From Methylomagnum ishizawai (GTDB lineage Bacteria > Pseudomonadota > Gammaproteobacteria > Methylococcales > Methylococcaceae), in the NCBI RefSeq assembly GCF_900155475.1, contig NZ_FXAM01000001.1, positions 3,792,881 through 3,856,880 of the forward strand: a stretch of DNA of 64,000 bases. The letters are read 5' to 3'. The notes below the pieces were generated by a model, which saw nothing but the letters and a program-made list of their open reading frames with translations, did no database searches and was not told the origin of the DNA. A program made the position numbers and the translations under genes. The first letter of the stretch is position 1, and every line of letters begins with the position of its first letter. Positions 1 to 8,973 of this stretch are shown here, in pieces.

Positions 1-727
1 CGTCGCCGCCGAGTTGGCAGGTGGCGGCGCAGGGCAGCAGCGAACACCAGCCCGGCGCGTAGCTGCGCAGCCGTTCCGCCCAGGGTCCGCTTTCCTGCCC
101 GCCGCAGAGTTCCTCGATGGCTTCTTGGATCGGCATGAAGGGTTCCAGGGTGCCGAGCAATTCCGAGCATTGCCCCCGCGCCACGCGGATATCGGGACGC
201 CCGTCCAGGCTTTCCAGGAAGGCCGAGACCAAGGCGGTCTTTCCCAGGCCCGGCCCGCCGGAGACGAAGCCGAATTTGCGCTCGCCGCCCATGGCCTGGG
301 CCAGCCAGGCGCGGAGTTCCCCGAGTTCCCGCTCCCGCCCGGTCAAAGGGCCGGAGGCTGGGGTTTTGAACGGGGTCGGGGCCGGGATGGCGGCGGGTTC
401 GGCCAGCATCGGCGGCAAGGGCGGCGGCACGGCCAGCGCCACCTCGCCGATGAAGCGGTAGCCCAGGCCATGCACGGTCTCGATGAAACGGGGCGATTTG
501 GGCGGATCGTCGAAGGCTTTGCGCAGTTCAAGGATGTAATGGCGGATGCCGTCTTCGGTGATCAGCACATTGGGCCAGACCGCCTCGAACAGCGCTTCCT
601 TGGTGACCAAGCGGCGGCGGTGTTCGATGAGATAGCGCAGCATGGCGAAGGCCTTGAGGCTCAGGGGAATATCCTGGCCGTCCCGCGACAGCTTTTGATT
701 GACCGGATCGAGTCGGTAATCGGGCAT
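1..727 (-). CDS. Winged-helix transcriptional regulator with AAA-type ATPase domain (3' part outside window)
   Basis: Reading leftwards from the ATG at 727 gives an open frame that runs off the window. Residues 1 to about 95 form an OmpR/PhoB-type winged-helix DNA-binding domain; it shows the typical pattern in which a transactivation loop is followed by a recognition helix and the wing ending ETVHGLGYRF. After a proline-rich linker comes a P-loop ATPase (GGPGLGKTAL at about residue 165). This architecture, a winged helix fused to an AAA/STAND ATPase, is known in signal-responsive regulators that usually carry C-terminal TPR repeats, but the C-terminus is not in the window. No receiver domain is present. 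Target and signal are unknown. Confidence 0.75.
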   Translation of the reverse strand, partial: MPDYRLDPVNQKLSRDGQDIPLSLKAFAMLRYLIEHRRRLVTKEALFEAVWPNVLITEDGIRHYILELRKAFDDPPKSPRFIETVHGLGYRFIGEVALAVPPPLPPMLAEPAAIPAPTPFKTPASGPLTGRERELGELRAWLAQAMGGERKFGFVSGGPGLGKTALVSAFLESLDGRPDIRVARGQCSELLGTLEPFMPIQEAIEELCGGQESGPWAERLRSYAPGWCSLLPCAATCQLGGD

Positions 728-1118
728 TTCTTATTCTTCCTCTGGGTTGAGGGGGCGGGTGTGTGAATTCGCGCACATCATAACGCCCAGGCCGGGCGGC
801 GAAGTAGGGCGGGCACGGCCTGACGGTCTTTGGGCCGGCCAGCGGCGGCTTGCGGGTGGCCGCAGCGGTGGATTTATTGCGGGCCGAGGAATTGGCGCAT
901 TTTCGCGTTATTTGCAGGATGGGCACGTATGCCATACCCACCGGGATGGCCCCAACAGGGTGGGCATGAGTACCTGTCCACCCGCCTGGGTGTGAACCCA
1001 TATCGAAACGGGGAGAGGTGACGCAGACGCGGGCCGGGGGGCTTGGCCTGTGGCCCAGATTCCGGGCTAGGCGGGAAGGCCGGTTTAAACGCTTGGGTCA
1101 GGGGGTCGGGAGACCGGC
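728..1118. other. Intergenic region, no gene seen
   Basis: These 391 bases between the regulator and the sugar kinase hold no convincing gene. Around 920-1005 there are short complementary blocks (CCCACC against GGGTGGG) that could fold, but no T-tract follows, so I do not call a terminator. Confidence 0.4.
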
Positions 1119-2030
1119 TCAAAGCCGTTCCAAGCGCACCCCATCCAGCAGCGGCGGGATTTCCTCCGGCGCGATCATCGCCACGTCCGGGCGCAGGGCG
1201 TTGGCCGCGCCCGCCGCCACGGCGTAGCGCAAGCGTGCTTCCCAGGACAACCCCGCCAGCCAGCCATGGGCCAAACCGGCCAGATAGCAATCCCCGGACC
1301 CGACCGGATTGACCTGCCGCAGGGCGGGCGGCCACACCCGCCAACGCGCCCGCCCGGATTCGACGATTTCGATGGCGGCGGCACCGTCGGTGATGTGCAG
1401 TTCTTCGACGCGCTCCCAGCCGGGGCTTTGCGCCCATTCCTGCCGGTTGGGCTTGGACAGGCCGGGAGCCACAGGACCGGCCAGCGCCCGGCCCATCGCG
1501 GGACCGTAGGCATCCAACCAGCAACGCACGCCCCGGCGCTCGCACAACGCCAGCAAATCGGCGTACAAGCCATCCGCCACCGGAGCCGGCACCGAGCCGC
1601 TGGCGATCACCAGGCGTACCGAGTCCAGCCAGCTTTCCACCCGGTTCAACAAGGCTTGGCACTCGGCCTGCGTCACCTCGAAGCCACCCGGAAACACCGT
1701 GGTCGGATGTTCGTCCTGGGGATCGGAAGCCATGAAACCCACCCGGAGCGGGGCCAGGGTTTCGACAAAGGCGTCGTGTACGCCCTCGGCCCGGACCAGT
1801 TCGCGCAGCCAAGCCCCGCTATGGCCGCCCGCGAAGCCGGTCAAGGCCACCCGGTGCCCATGCCGGGCCAGGACGCGGGCCACGTTCACGCCCTTGCCCT
1901 CGGCGACCATAGCCAGCGCGGCCACGCGGTTGACCGCTCCCGGCGTATACGGACCCGGATGGACGAGGTTGAGGAGCGGATTGGCATTGATAACCAGGGC
2001 GTCGAACAGCATGGGGCGCGGACTCGGCAA
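1119..2030 (-). CDS. PfkB-family carbohydrate kinase (1-phosphofructokinase/tagatose-6-P kinase-like)
   Basis: The 303-residue protein is of the usual length for ribokinase/PfkB enzymes, which phosphorylate sugars or sugar phosphates with ATP. The C-terminal PfkB signature is visible as NPVGSGDCYLAGLAHG, in which the Asp of GSGD is the catalytic base. Near the N-terminus, EGKGVNVARVLARHG matches the substrate-binding GGKGxNxA region. The order of motifs is closest to the LacC/FruK branch (N-P-L-L-N near the start), but the substrate cannot be fixed from sequence. The gene stands alone, with no phosphotransferase-system gene beside it. An alternative start at the second Met (residue 7) is possible. 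Confidence 0.85.
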   Translation of the reverse strand: MPSPRPMLFDALVINANPLLNLVHPGPYTPGAVNRVAALAMVAEGKGVNVARVLARHGHRVALTGFAGGHSGAWLRELVRAEGVHDAFVETLAPLRVGFMASDPQDEHPTTVFPGGFEVTQAECQALLNRVESWLDSVRLVIASGSVPAPVADGLYADLLALCERRGVRCWLDAYGPAMGRALAGPVAPGLSKPNRQEWAQSPGWERVEELHITDGAAAIEIVESGRARWRVWPPALRQVNPVGSGDCYLAGLAHGWLAGLSWEARLRYAVAAGAANALRPDVAMIAPEEIPPLLDGVRLERL

Positions 2031-2291
2031 GAGGAGGGACCGGCGATTATCGCACCGCGGCGGGTGAGATTTCTTGATTCATGTCGCGCCGCGATGGTCA
2101 TCGCCTCTACTCGGATTGCCGGTCCAGCCGGGCGCTGAGCGCGTAGCGCCGGACCTCGATACGGTCTTGTACGTCGGCAACGCGCCCTTCGCCGCCCCCG
2201 TGTCCAACCACAGGCGGATGTCTTCGCGCAAGGCCGTCGGCGCACTCTTGGCTTTGCCTTCCGGCGAAAATCGTGTAATATGGCGGGCCTT

Positions 2292-2368
2292 CGGGGTGTA
2301 GCGCAGCCTGGTAGCGCACCTGTATGGGGTGCAGGTGGTCGGAGGTTCAAATCCTCTCACCCCGACCA
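2292..2368 (+). tRNA. tRNA-Pro (anticodon GGG)
   Basis: A complete 77-nt cloverleaf with encoded CCA. The acceptor strands 2292-2298 and 2358-2364 pair perfectly, the T loop reads TTCAAAT, and the anticodon loop ATGGGGT places GGG at positions 34-36, which reads CCC proline codons. It resembles the classical gammaproteobacterial tRNA-Pro(GGG) closely. Confidence 0.97.
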
Positions 2369-2386
2369 AACAAATCCCAAAGAATC

Positions 2387-2422
2387 AAAGGCTTGCTGAT
2401 TTAGTCAGCGAGCCTTTTTCTT
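2387..2422 (+). terminator. Rho-independent terminator after tRNA-Pro
   Basis: A 13-bp stem with one mismatch (AAAGGCTTGCTGA paired with TCAGCGAGCCTTT) closes a five-base loop and is followed by a T-rich tract. It lies 19 bases after the tRNA CCA end and should end the tRNA transcript. Confidence 0.8.
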
Positions 2423-2693
2423 TATCGGCGGTTTTGCGCCCAATATGCGCCCAACTTTGTGAGCGCTAGGGGCAAATCCAGCCTATAGCCTCTTGGCAGC
2501 GAGTCAGAGATTCGCCTTCCATCGTGCTCGTGGGCATGTCCTTAGCGATACGGATTCGCCCTTAGCCATGAAACCCACCCGAAACACAATCGCTTGGCGC
2601 GACCGCCAAAGCCGCAGCCTGGGTTGTGGTGTGGATCGAAGGACTGGTCGCAACATATAGTTGTTTCCGCCTTGTAGCGTGTGGTGGTGCTGC
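2423..2693. other. Intergenic region between tRNA-Pro and the first type I R-M operon
   Basis: I see no gene. At 2437-2454 the 8-mer GCGCCCAA is repeated with TATG between the copies. Such blocks are often met beside tRNA genes that serve as integration sites, but no integrase remnant is visible here. Confidence 0.35.
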
Positions 2694-5159
2694 ATGAATA
2701 AGAAAAACCTCAGCGAACGCGATATTTGCACCAAGTTCATCACCCCGGCGCTGGACCGGGCGGGGTGGGACATTCAGAGCCAGGTGCGGGAGGAAGTCTC
2801 CTTCACCAAGGGCCGGATTATCGTCCGGGGCAAGCTGGTCACACGCGGCAAGGCCAAACGGGCCGACTACATCCTCTATCACCAACCCAACCTGCCCATC
2901 GCCCTGATCGAGGCCAAGGACAACAGCCACGCGGTCGGCCATGGGATGCAGCAGGCTTTGGCCTATGCCGAAGTCCTCGACATCCCCTTCGTGTTCTCAT
3001 CCAACGGGGATGGCTTCGTGTTCCACGACCGCACCGGGCTAGCCACCGAGGTTGAAACCGAACTCGGCCTCGAACAGTTCCCCTCCCCCGCCCAGCTTTG
3101 GGAACGCTACCGCGCTTGGAAAGGGCTGGAACCGGCCCAGGAACAGGTTTTCCTCCAGGACTATCACGAGGACAGCGGCGGCAAGGAACCCCGCTACTAC
3201 CAGCGCGTCGCTATCAACAAGACCGTCGAAGCCATCGCCAGGGGTCAGGACCGCATCCTGCTGGTGATGGCGACCGGCACCGGCAAGACCTACACCGCCT
3301 TCCAAATCATCTGGCGGCTCTGGAAAGCCGGGGCCAGGAAACGCATCCTGTTCCTGGCCGACCGCAACGTGTTGGTCGATCAGACCATGGTCAACGATTT
3401 CCGCCCGTTCGGTTCGGCCATGGCGAAGCTCAGCACCGCCGCCAAGACCATAGAACGCGAGGATGGCGTCGAGGTCCGCCTGCCCAGCGCCGTGGACAAG
3501 AAACACCGGCGCATCGATACCTCCTACGAAATCTATCTGGCGCTGTACCAAGCCATCACCGGCCCCGAGGAGCGCCAAAAGCTGTTCCGCGAACTTTCGC
3601 CCGGCTTCTTCGACCTCATCGTCATCGACGAATGCCACCGGGGCAGCGCCGCCGAGGATTCGGCTTGGCGGGAAATCCTCGAACACTTTTCCGGGGCCAC
3701 CCAGATCGGCCTCACCGCCACGCCGAAGGAAACCGAGTACGTTTCCAACAGCCATTACTTCGGCCCGCCCGTGTATAGCTACTCGCTCAAGCAGGGCATC
3801 CACGATGGCTTCCTGGCCCCGTACAAGGTGGTCAAGGTGCATCTGGATGTCGATGTCGAGGGCTACCGGCCCGCGCCCGGCGAGACCGACCTCAACGGCT
3901 ATGAGATCGAGGACCGCCACTACAACCAGAAGGATTTCGACCGGGTATTGGTCATCGACGAGCGCACCCGGCGCGTGGCGCATTGGGTTTCGGAATACTT
4001 GAAGCAGAGCGGCGACCGCTTCCAGAAGACCATCGTGTTCTGCGTGGATACCGAACACGCCGCCCGGATGCGGCAAGCACTGGTCAACGAGAACGCCGAC
4101 CTGGCGGGCCAGAACAGCCGCTATGTCATGCGGATTACCGGCGATGATGCCGAAGGCCAAATGCAACTCGGCAACTTCATCGACCCGGAAGCCAAGTATC
4201 CGGTCATCGTCACCACGTCGCGGTTGCTCTCGACCGGGGTCGATGCCCAGACCTGCCGCCTGATTGTGCTGGACCGCCCGGTGGGCTCCATGACCGAGTT
4301 CAAGCAAATCGTCGGGCGCGGCACCCGCGTCCACGAGGACAGCCGGAAGTTCTACTTCACCTTGGTGGATTTCCGGGGCGCGGCCAATCACTTTGCCGAT
4401 CCGGCTTTCGATGGCGAGCCGGTGCAGATTTACGAGCCGGGCGAGGACGACCCGGTGACGCCGCCCGAGGATGTGCCGCCGCCCGCCGATGACGACGACG
4501 AGCCGCTGCCGCCAGAACCGGGCGAGGATGAAACCGTCATCGACGGCGAACCGCCCATCATTCACCTGCCCCCGGAGGTCGGGGAAGCGCCGGGCAAGTA
4601 TTACATCAAGGGCCAGCCGGTTACGGTCTTGACCGAACGGGTGGAATACCTGGACGAGAACGGCAAGCTGGTCACGGAATCCTTGCGGGACTATTCCCGG
4701 CGCACCATCCGTCAGCAATACACCAGCCTGGACCAATTCCTGGCCCGCTGGAAATCCGCCGAGCGCAAGGAGGCCATCATCGAGGAATTGGCCGAGGAAG
4801 GCTTATTGCTCGACCCCTTGTTGGAGGAAGTCGGCAAGGACCTCGATCCCTTCGACTTGATCTGCCATATCGCCTTCGACCAGCCACCGCTGACCCGCAG
4901 TGAACGCGCCGCCAATGTCAAAAAACGCGACGTGTTCACCCAATACGGCCCGCAGGCCCGCGCCGTGCTGGACGCCCTGCTCGCCAAGTACCAGGACGAA
5001 GGGATGCTCGACGGTCTCGATAATGTCGAGATACTCCGCAACCGGCCCTTCGACACCATGGGCATGCCTTTTCAACTCATCAAACAATTCGGCACCAAGG
5101 CCAGTTTCGAGGACGCCGTTCACGAACTGCAAGCCGCGCTCTATCAGGACGTTGCGTGA
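2694..5159 (+). CDS. hsdR: Type I restriction enzyme R subunit (system 1)
   Basis: The 821-residue product is the motor and nuclease subunit of a type I restriction enzyme. The N-terminal PD-(D/E)XK nuclease is visible as RADYILY (Asp58) and LIEAKDN (Glu73-x-Lys75). The SF2 translocase follows, with Walker A ATGTGKT at residues 193-199 and the DEAH-type box written DECH near residue 310. The Asp/Glu/Pro-rich stretch near residues 590-650 is a linker to a C-terminal domain of the EcoEI R type. ATG 2694 is chosen because the reading frame upstream has only a TTG and no ribosome site. It is the first gene of hsdR-(GxxExxY)-hsdM-hsdS. Confidence 0.92.
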   Translation: MNKKNLSERDICTKFITPALDRAGWDIQSQVREEVSFTKGRIIVRGKLVTRGKAKRADYILYHQPNLPIALIEAKDNSHAVGHGMQQALAYAEVLDIPFVFSSNGDGFVFHDRTGLATEVETELGLEQFPSPAQLWERYRAWKGLEPAQEQVFLQDYHEDSGGKEPRYYQRVAINKTVEAIARGQDRILLVMATGTGKTYTAFQIIWRLWKAGARKRILFLADRNVLVDQTMVNDFRPFGSAMAKLSTAAKTIEREDGVEVRLPSAVDKKHRRIDTSYEIYLALYQAITGPEERQKLFRELSPGFFDLIVIDECHRGSAAEDSAWREILEHFSGATQIGLTATPKETEYVSNSHYFGPPVYSYSLKQGIHDGFLAPYKVVKVHLDVDVEGYRPAPGETDLNGYEIEDRHYNQKDFDRVLVIDERTRRVAHWVSEYLKQSGDRFQKTIVFCVDTEHAARMRQALVNENADLAGQNSRYVMRITGDDAEGQMQLGNFIDPEAKYPVIVTTSRLLSTGVDAQTCRLIVLDRPVGSMTEFKQIVGRGTRVHEDSRKFYFTLVDFRGAANHFADPAFDGEPVQIYEPGEDDPVTPPEDVPPPADDDDEPLPPEPGEDETVIDGEPPIIHLPPEVGEAPGKYYIKGQPVTVLTERVEYLDENGKLVTESLRDYSRRTIRQQYTSLDQFLARWKSAERKEAIIEELAEEGLLLDPLLEEVGKDLDPFDLICHIAFDQPPLTRSERAANVKKRDVFTQYGPQARAVLDALLAKYQDEGMLDGLDNVEILRNRPFDTMGMPFQLIKQFGTKASFEDAVHELQAALYQDVA

Positions 5160-5171
5160 ACCCAAGGCATT

Positions 5172-5244
5172 CTCACGCCAAGGCGCAAAGCTCGCCAAGG
5201 AATCCAAATGCTTTTTTCTTTGCGCCTTAGCGCCTTGGCGTGAG
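5172..5244. repeat. 73-bp palindromic repeat, left copy
   Basis: It begins CTCACGCCAAGGCGC and ends GCGCCTTGGCGTGAG, so its ends are inverted repeats and it would fold as a long hairpin. The copy is identical, base for base, to 5672-5744, exactly 500 bp to the right; together they bracket the GxxExxY gene. Confidence 0.95.
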
Positions 5245-5254
5245 ACAAAGAATT

Positions 5255-5653
5255 ATGAACAACGAACCCACCCCCGAAGAAAACCGGACAGCCTCGATCA
5301 TTGTCGATGCCTGTGTGCAATTGCATATGTCACTGGGGCCAGGACTTTTAGAAAGCGTGTACGAGCGGATTCTGGCTCATGAACTCACCCGGCGGGGATG
5401 TCGGGTGGCAAGGCAAGTCTCCGTACCGATTACCTATGGCGGTGTTAGCTTCGAGGAAGGATTTCGCGCCGACTTGATCGTCGATGACCGCTTGATCGTC
5501 GAACTCAAATCGGTGGAAAAACTCGCGCCGGTGCATAAGAAACAACTTTTAACCTACCTCAGATTGACCGGGATGCGGCTTGGCCTGCTGGTCAATTTCG
5601 GGGAAGAGCTGATGAAAACCGGCATACACCGGATTATCAATAACGGGCCATGA
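5255..5653 (+). CDS. GxxExxY protein (PD-(D/E)XK nuclease-like)
   Basis: The 132-residue protein carries the family-defining GLLESVYERIL segment (G-x-x-E-x-x-Y) at about residues 25-35. The pattern FRADLIVDDRLIVELKSVEKL places Asp and E-x-K as in the PD-(D/E)XK nuclease fold. The family is widespread but its biological role is not established. Start ATG 5255 is preferred over a GTG 15 bases upstream that lies inside the repeat. The gene sits between hsdR and hsdM of the same operon and is bracketed by identical 73-bp repeats, which suggests it arrived as a cassette and is not a functional part of the R-M enzyme. A nuclease activity is inferred from fold only. Confidence 0.88.
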   Translation: MNNEPTPEENRTASIIVDACVQLHMSLGPGLLESVYERILAHELTRRGCRVARQVSVPITYGGVSFEEGFRADLIVDDRLIVELKSVEKLAPVHKKQLLTYLRLTGMRLGLLVNFGEELMKTGIHRIINNGP

Positions 5654-5671
5654 TGGCTTAGCCAAAGATTG

Positions 5672-5744
5672 CTCACGCCAAGGCGCAAAGCTCGCCAAGG
5701 AATCCAAATGCTTTTTTCTTTGCGCCTTAGCGCCTTGGCGTGAG
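5672..5744. repeat. 73-bp palindromic repeat, right copy
   Basis: Identical to 5172-5244. It ends 20 bases before the hsdM start, so the inserted cassette occupies nearly all of the hsdR-hsdM gap. Confidence 0.95.
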
Positions 5745-5764
5745 CCTTTTTTAGCCGGAATACC

Positions 5765-7219
5765 ATGTCAGCAAGAACCATCGTTAAATCCATCCAGGAC
5801 ATCATGCGCCAGGATGTCGGCGTCGATGGCGACGCCCAGCGCCTGTCCCAGTTGTGCTGGATGTTCTTCCTCAAAATCATCGACGACCAGGACCAGGAGT
5901 TGGAGGTCATGCGCGAGAACTACCGCTCGCCGATCCCGGAACGCTTCCAATGGCGGGCCTGGGCCGCCGACCCGGAAGGCATGACCGGCGACGAGTTGCT
6001 GGCCTTCGTCAATGACGACTTGTTCCCTCACCTCAAGGAATTGCCGGGCACCGCCCATGACGGGCGCAAGCGCATCGTGCGCGAGGTGTTCGAGGACGCC
6101 TACAACTACATGAAGTCCGGGCAGTTGATGCGGCAGGTCATCAACAAGATTAGCGGCGTGGATTTCAACGATTTGGCCGAGCGCAAGCACTTCGGCGACA
6201 TCTACGAGCAATTGCTGAACGACCTGCAAAGCGCGGGCAACGCGGGCGAGTACTACACGCCCCGCGCCGTCACCGCCTTCATGGTGGACCGCATCGACCC
6301 CAAGCCCGGCGAGACCCTGTTTGATCCCAGTTGCGGCACGGGCGGCTTCCTGACCTGCGCGATCCGGCACATGCGCGAGCGCTACGTGAAGAAGCCGGAG
6401 GACGAGCAAGCCCTACAGGCCGGTCTCCGCGCCGTCGAGAAGAAGCCGCTGCCGCATATGCTGTGCGTGACCAATATGCTGCTGCACAACATCGAAGACC
6501 CCAGCTTCGTGCGCCACGACAACACCCTGGCGCGGCCCTATGTGAGCTACGGGGCCGACGACCGGGTGGACATCATCCTGACCAATCCGCCCTTTGGCGG
6601 GCGCGAGGAGGACGGCATCGAGTCCAACTTTCCCGCCCATTTCCGCACCAAGGAAACCGCCGATTTGTTTCTGGCCCTGTTCATCCGGCTGTTGAGGGCG
6701 AAGGGCCGCGCCGCCGTGGTGCTGCCCGATGGCACGCTGTTCGGCGAGGGCGTGAAGACCCGGCTGAAGGAGCATCTGTTGGAGGAGTGCAACCTGCACA
6801 CGGTCGTCCGCTTGCCCAATAGCGTGTTCAAGCCCTACGCCAGCATCGGCACGAACCTATTGTTCTTCGAGAAGGGCGAGCCGACGCGGGAGGTTTGGTT
6901 CTACGAACATCGCGTGCCGGAGGGACAGAAAGCCTATTCCATGACCAAGCCGATCCGGGTGGAGCATTTCCAGGGCTGCGTCGAGTGGTGGGGCGGGCCG
7001 GAGCGGGAGAACCGGCAGGAAACCGAACAGGCGTGGCGGGTGGGCCTCGACGATATCAAGGCGCGGAATTACAACCTGGATTTCAAGAACCCGCACACCG
7101 TGGCCGACGACCACGGCGACCCGGAGGAATTGTTGGCCGGGTTGGAACAGGCCGAGGCCCACGTCGCCGAATTGCGCGAGCAGTTGAAGGGTATTTTGGC
7201 GGAGGCTCTGCTGCGATGA
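5765..7219 (+). CDS. hsdM: Type I restriction-modification DNA methyltransferase, M subunit (system 1)
   Basis: The 484-residue product is an N6-adenine methyltransferase subunit that works with HsdS. The N-terminal helical HsdM_N domain (residues about 10-150) precedes the AdoMet-binding motif I, DPSCGTGGFL at about residue 187, and the catalytic motif IV NPPFGGRE at about residue 274. AGEYYTPRAV just before motif I is a type I M signature. The start ATG 5765 follows the right 73-bp repeat. The stop overlaps the hsdS start as ATGA at 7216-7219, indicating translational coupling. Confidence 0.95.
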   Translation: MSARTIVKSIQDIMRQDVGVDGDAQRLSQLCWMFFLKIIDDQDQELEVMRENYRSPIPERFQWRAWAADPEGMTGDELLAFVNDDLFPHLKELPGTAHDGRKRIVREVFEDAYNYMKSGQLMRQVINKISGVDFNDLAERKHFGDIYEQLLNDLQSAGNAGEYYTPRAVTAFMVDRIDPKPGETLFDPSCGTGGFLTCAIRHMRERYVKKPEDEQALQAGLRAVEKKPLPHMLCVTNMLLHNIEDPSFVRHDNTLARPYVSYGADDRVDIILTNPPFGGREEDGIESNFPAHFRTKETADLFLALFIRLLRAKGRAAVVLPDGTLFGEGVKTRLKEHLLEECNLHTVVRLPNSVFKPYASIGTNLLFFEKGEPTREVWFYEHRVPEGQKAYSMTKPIRVEHFQGCVEWWGGPERENRQETEQAWRVGLDDIKARNYNLDFKNPHTVADDHGDPEELLAGLEQAEAHVAELREQLKGILAEALLR

Positions 7220-8973
7220 ATGCCGAGATTCTTTTGCGACACTTCGACCGCATCGCCGAAGCGCCCGACGCCATTCCCCGCTTGCGGCGGTTTATTTTGG
7301 ATTTGGCGGTGCGGGGGAAATTGGTGGCGCAGGATTCGGAGGATGAACCGGCGGGGGAGTTGTTGAAGCGGATTCAGGCTGAGAAAGCGCGATTGGCCAA
7401 GGAAGGGAAAATAAAGAAAGAAAAGCCGGTATCAATCATCAAAAAAGAAGAAACGCCATTTTTGGTGCCAACATCATGGAAGTGGGTTCACCTTCAAGAA
7501 GTCGCATCATATATTCAGCGCGGTAAATCTCCGGTTTATGCGGTTAACGACGGCTTCCCGGTTATTTCTCAAAAATGTGTTCAATGGAAAGGGCTTGATC
7601 TCAGTGTTGCCCGAACAATCACCAAAGAATCCATGGAGAAATATGAAGAAGCGCGCTTTTTACGCGAAGATGATTTGCTTTGGAATTCCACGGGGACAGG
7701 CACAATAGGCCGTGTTGTAAGAGTTATTTCACCCCCTGAAAAGCTTGTCTGTGATAGCCATGTGACCGTGGTTAGATGTGTGCTTGCTGAAGCCGAATAT
7801 ATTCGCCTATGGCTTTGCTCCGATCATGTTTACCGACTGATTGAGGATCGCGCGGCGGGTTCAACAAACCAAGTTGAACTTACGGCTCAAATGGCAATAT
7901 CCCAGATCGTTCCTATTCCCCCCCTCGCCGAACAACACCGCATCGTCGCCAAGGTCGATGAACTCATGGCCCTGTGCGACCAGTTGGAAGCGGCCCGCAA
8001 CGAGCGCGAAACCCAGCGCAACCGGCTGGTCACGGCCAGCCTTAACCAACTCAGTCTCACGCAAAGGCGCGAAGGCGCAAAGAAAGAAGAAAACCAACTT
8101 AGCGCCTTTGCGCCTTTGCGTGAGCCTATTTTCCTAGCCAATATCGCCCGCCTTGCCACCCGGCCCGAGCATATCAAGCAGCTTCGGCAGACGATTTTGG
8201 ATTTGGCCGTGCGGGGGCGGTTGGTTCCGCAAGACTCGGAGGATGAACCGGCGGCGGAGTTGTTGAGGCGGATTCAGCAAGCAAAATCAGCGGGATATAA
8301 GAGGGGAGATATACAAAAGCCACAGGCCGCTTCACCGACAGAGGCGCAAATATTTGATATACCAAATTCTTGGTGCTGGGTTTCAAACGAATTGCTATGT
8401 GAAACAATCGTAGACTGTCCGCATTCCACACCAAAATTCGTCCAAGAAGGGATAGTTTGCTTAGATACAAACTCATTTAAATCTGGCGCTTTAATATCTA
8501 ATAAAATTCGATATGTTTCTGAGGAAACTTATAAAGACAGAACTAAGCGCCTTACCCCAAAAGCTAAAGATATAATTTTTGCAAGAGAAGGAATTGTCGG
8601 AGAATCAGTCATAATTCCTGATGGCATGAAGTGCTGCCTTGGTCAGAGAGTTATGCTATTTCGTCTTATGTCTGACATTTCACCAAACTTCTTTCAGTTG
8701 GCATTATCCAGCCCTTCTTCTCTAAGGCGGTTGCTTGAGCTTCATAAGGGTATCGGAGCGAAACATGTAAATGTCGCTGATATGCGGAATGCGCTTATCG
8801 CACTCCCGCCCCTCGCCGAACAACACCGCATCGTCGCCAAGGTCGATGAACTCATGAATCTGTGCGACCAATTGGAAGCCCAACTCGCCACCACCGCGAC
8901 CAACAGCCGCCGCCTGCTCGAAGCCGTGCTGCGCGATGCCCTGGCCCCGGCGCAGGAATCCGCCGCCGCATAA
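7216..8973 (+). CDS. hsdS: Type I restriction-modification specificity subunit S (system 1)
   Basis: The 585-residue protein has two target-recognition domains, each followed by the conserved block PPLAEQHRIVAKVDELM. The two halves also share the motif LRxxILDLAVRG, at residue about 25 and again after the first half, so the duplication typical of HsdS is clear. The variable target-recognition domains (7400-7900 and 8280-8800) are visibly richer in A+T than their surroundings, as is common for exchangeable domains. The start ATG overlaps the hsdM stop. Between the halves lies an in-frame 69-bp palindromic repeat (8056-8124) related to the 73-bp repeats near 5.2 and 5.7 kb, adding 23 residues to the linker. 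No frameshift is seen, so the protein may still work. Confidence 0.92.
   Translation: MNAEILLRHFDRIAEAPDAIPRLRRFILDLAVRGKLVAQDSEDEPAGELLKRIQAEKARLAKEGKIKKEKPVSIIKKEETPFLVPTSWKWVHLQEVASYIQRGKSPVYAVNDGFPVISQKCVQWKGLDLSVARTITKESMEKYEEARFLREDDLLWNSTGTGTIGRVVRVISPPEKLVCDSHVTVVRCVLAEAEYIRLWLCSDHVYRLIEDRAAGSTNQVELTAQMAISQIVPIPPLAEQHRIVAKVDELMALCDQLEAARNERETQRNRLVTASLNQLSLTQRREGAKKEENQLSAFAPLREPIFLANIARLATRPEHIKQLRQTILDLAVRGRLVPQDSEDEPAAELLRRIQQAKSAGYKRGDIQKPQAASPTEAQIFDIPNSWCWVSNELLCETIVDCPHSTPKFVQEGIVCLDTNSFKSGALISNKIRYVSEETYKDRTKRLTPKAKDIIFAREGIVGESVIIPDGMKCCLGQRVMLFRLMSDISPNFFQLALSSPSSLRRLLELHKGIGAKHVNVADMRNALIALPPLAEQHRIVAKVDELMNLCDQLEAQLATTATNSRRLLEAVLRDALAPAQESAAA
8056..8124. repeat. 69-bp palindromic repeat inside hsdS, in frame
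   Basis: It starts CTCACGCAAAGGCGC and ends GCGCCTTTGCGTGAG, the same layout as the 73-bp repeats but with diverged sequence and a different centre. Its length is 23 codons, and the hsdS frame passes through it without a stop (SLTQRREGAKKEENQLSAF). Confidence 0.85.

Noticed and set aside
3039-4736. Long open frame on the minus strand opposite hsdR
   Set aside because: It is a shadow of the hsdR reading frame in high-GC DNA; the plus strand carries the complete R-subunit motifs.
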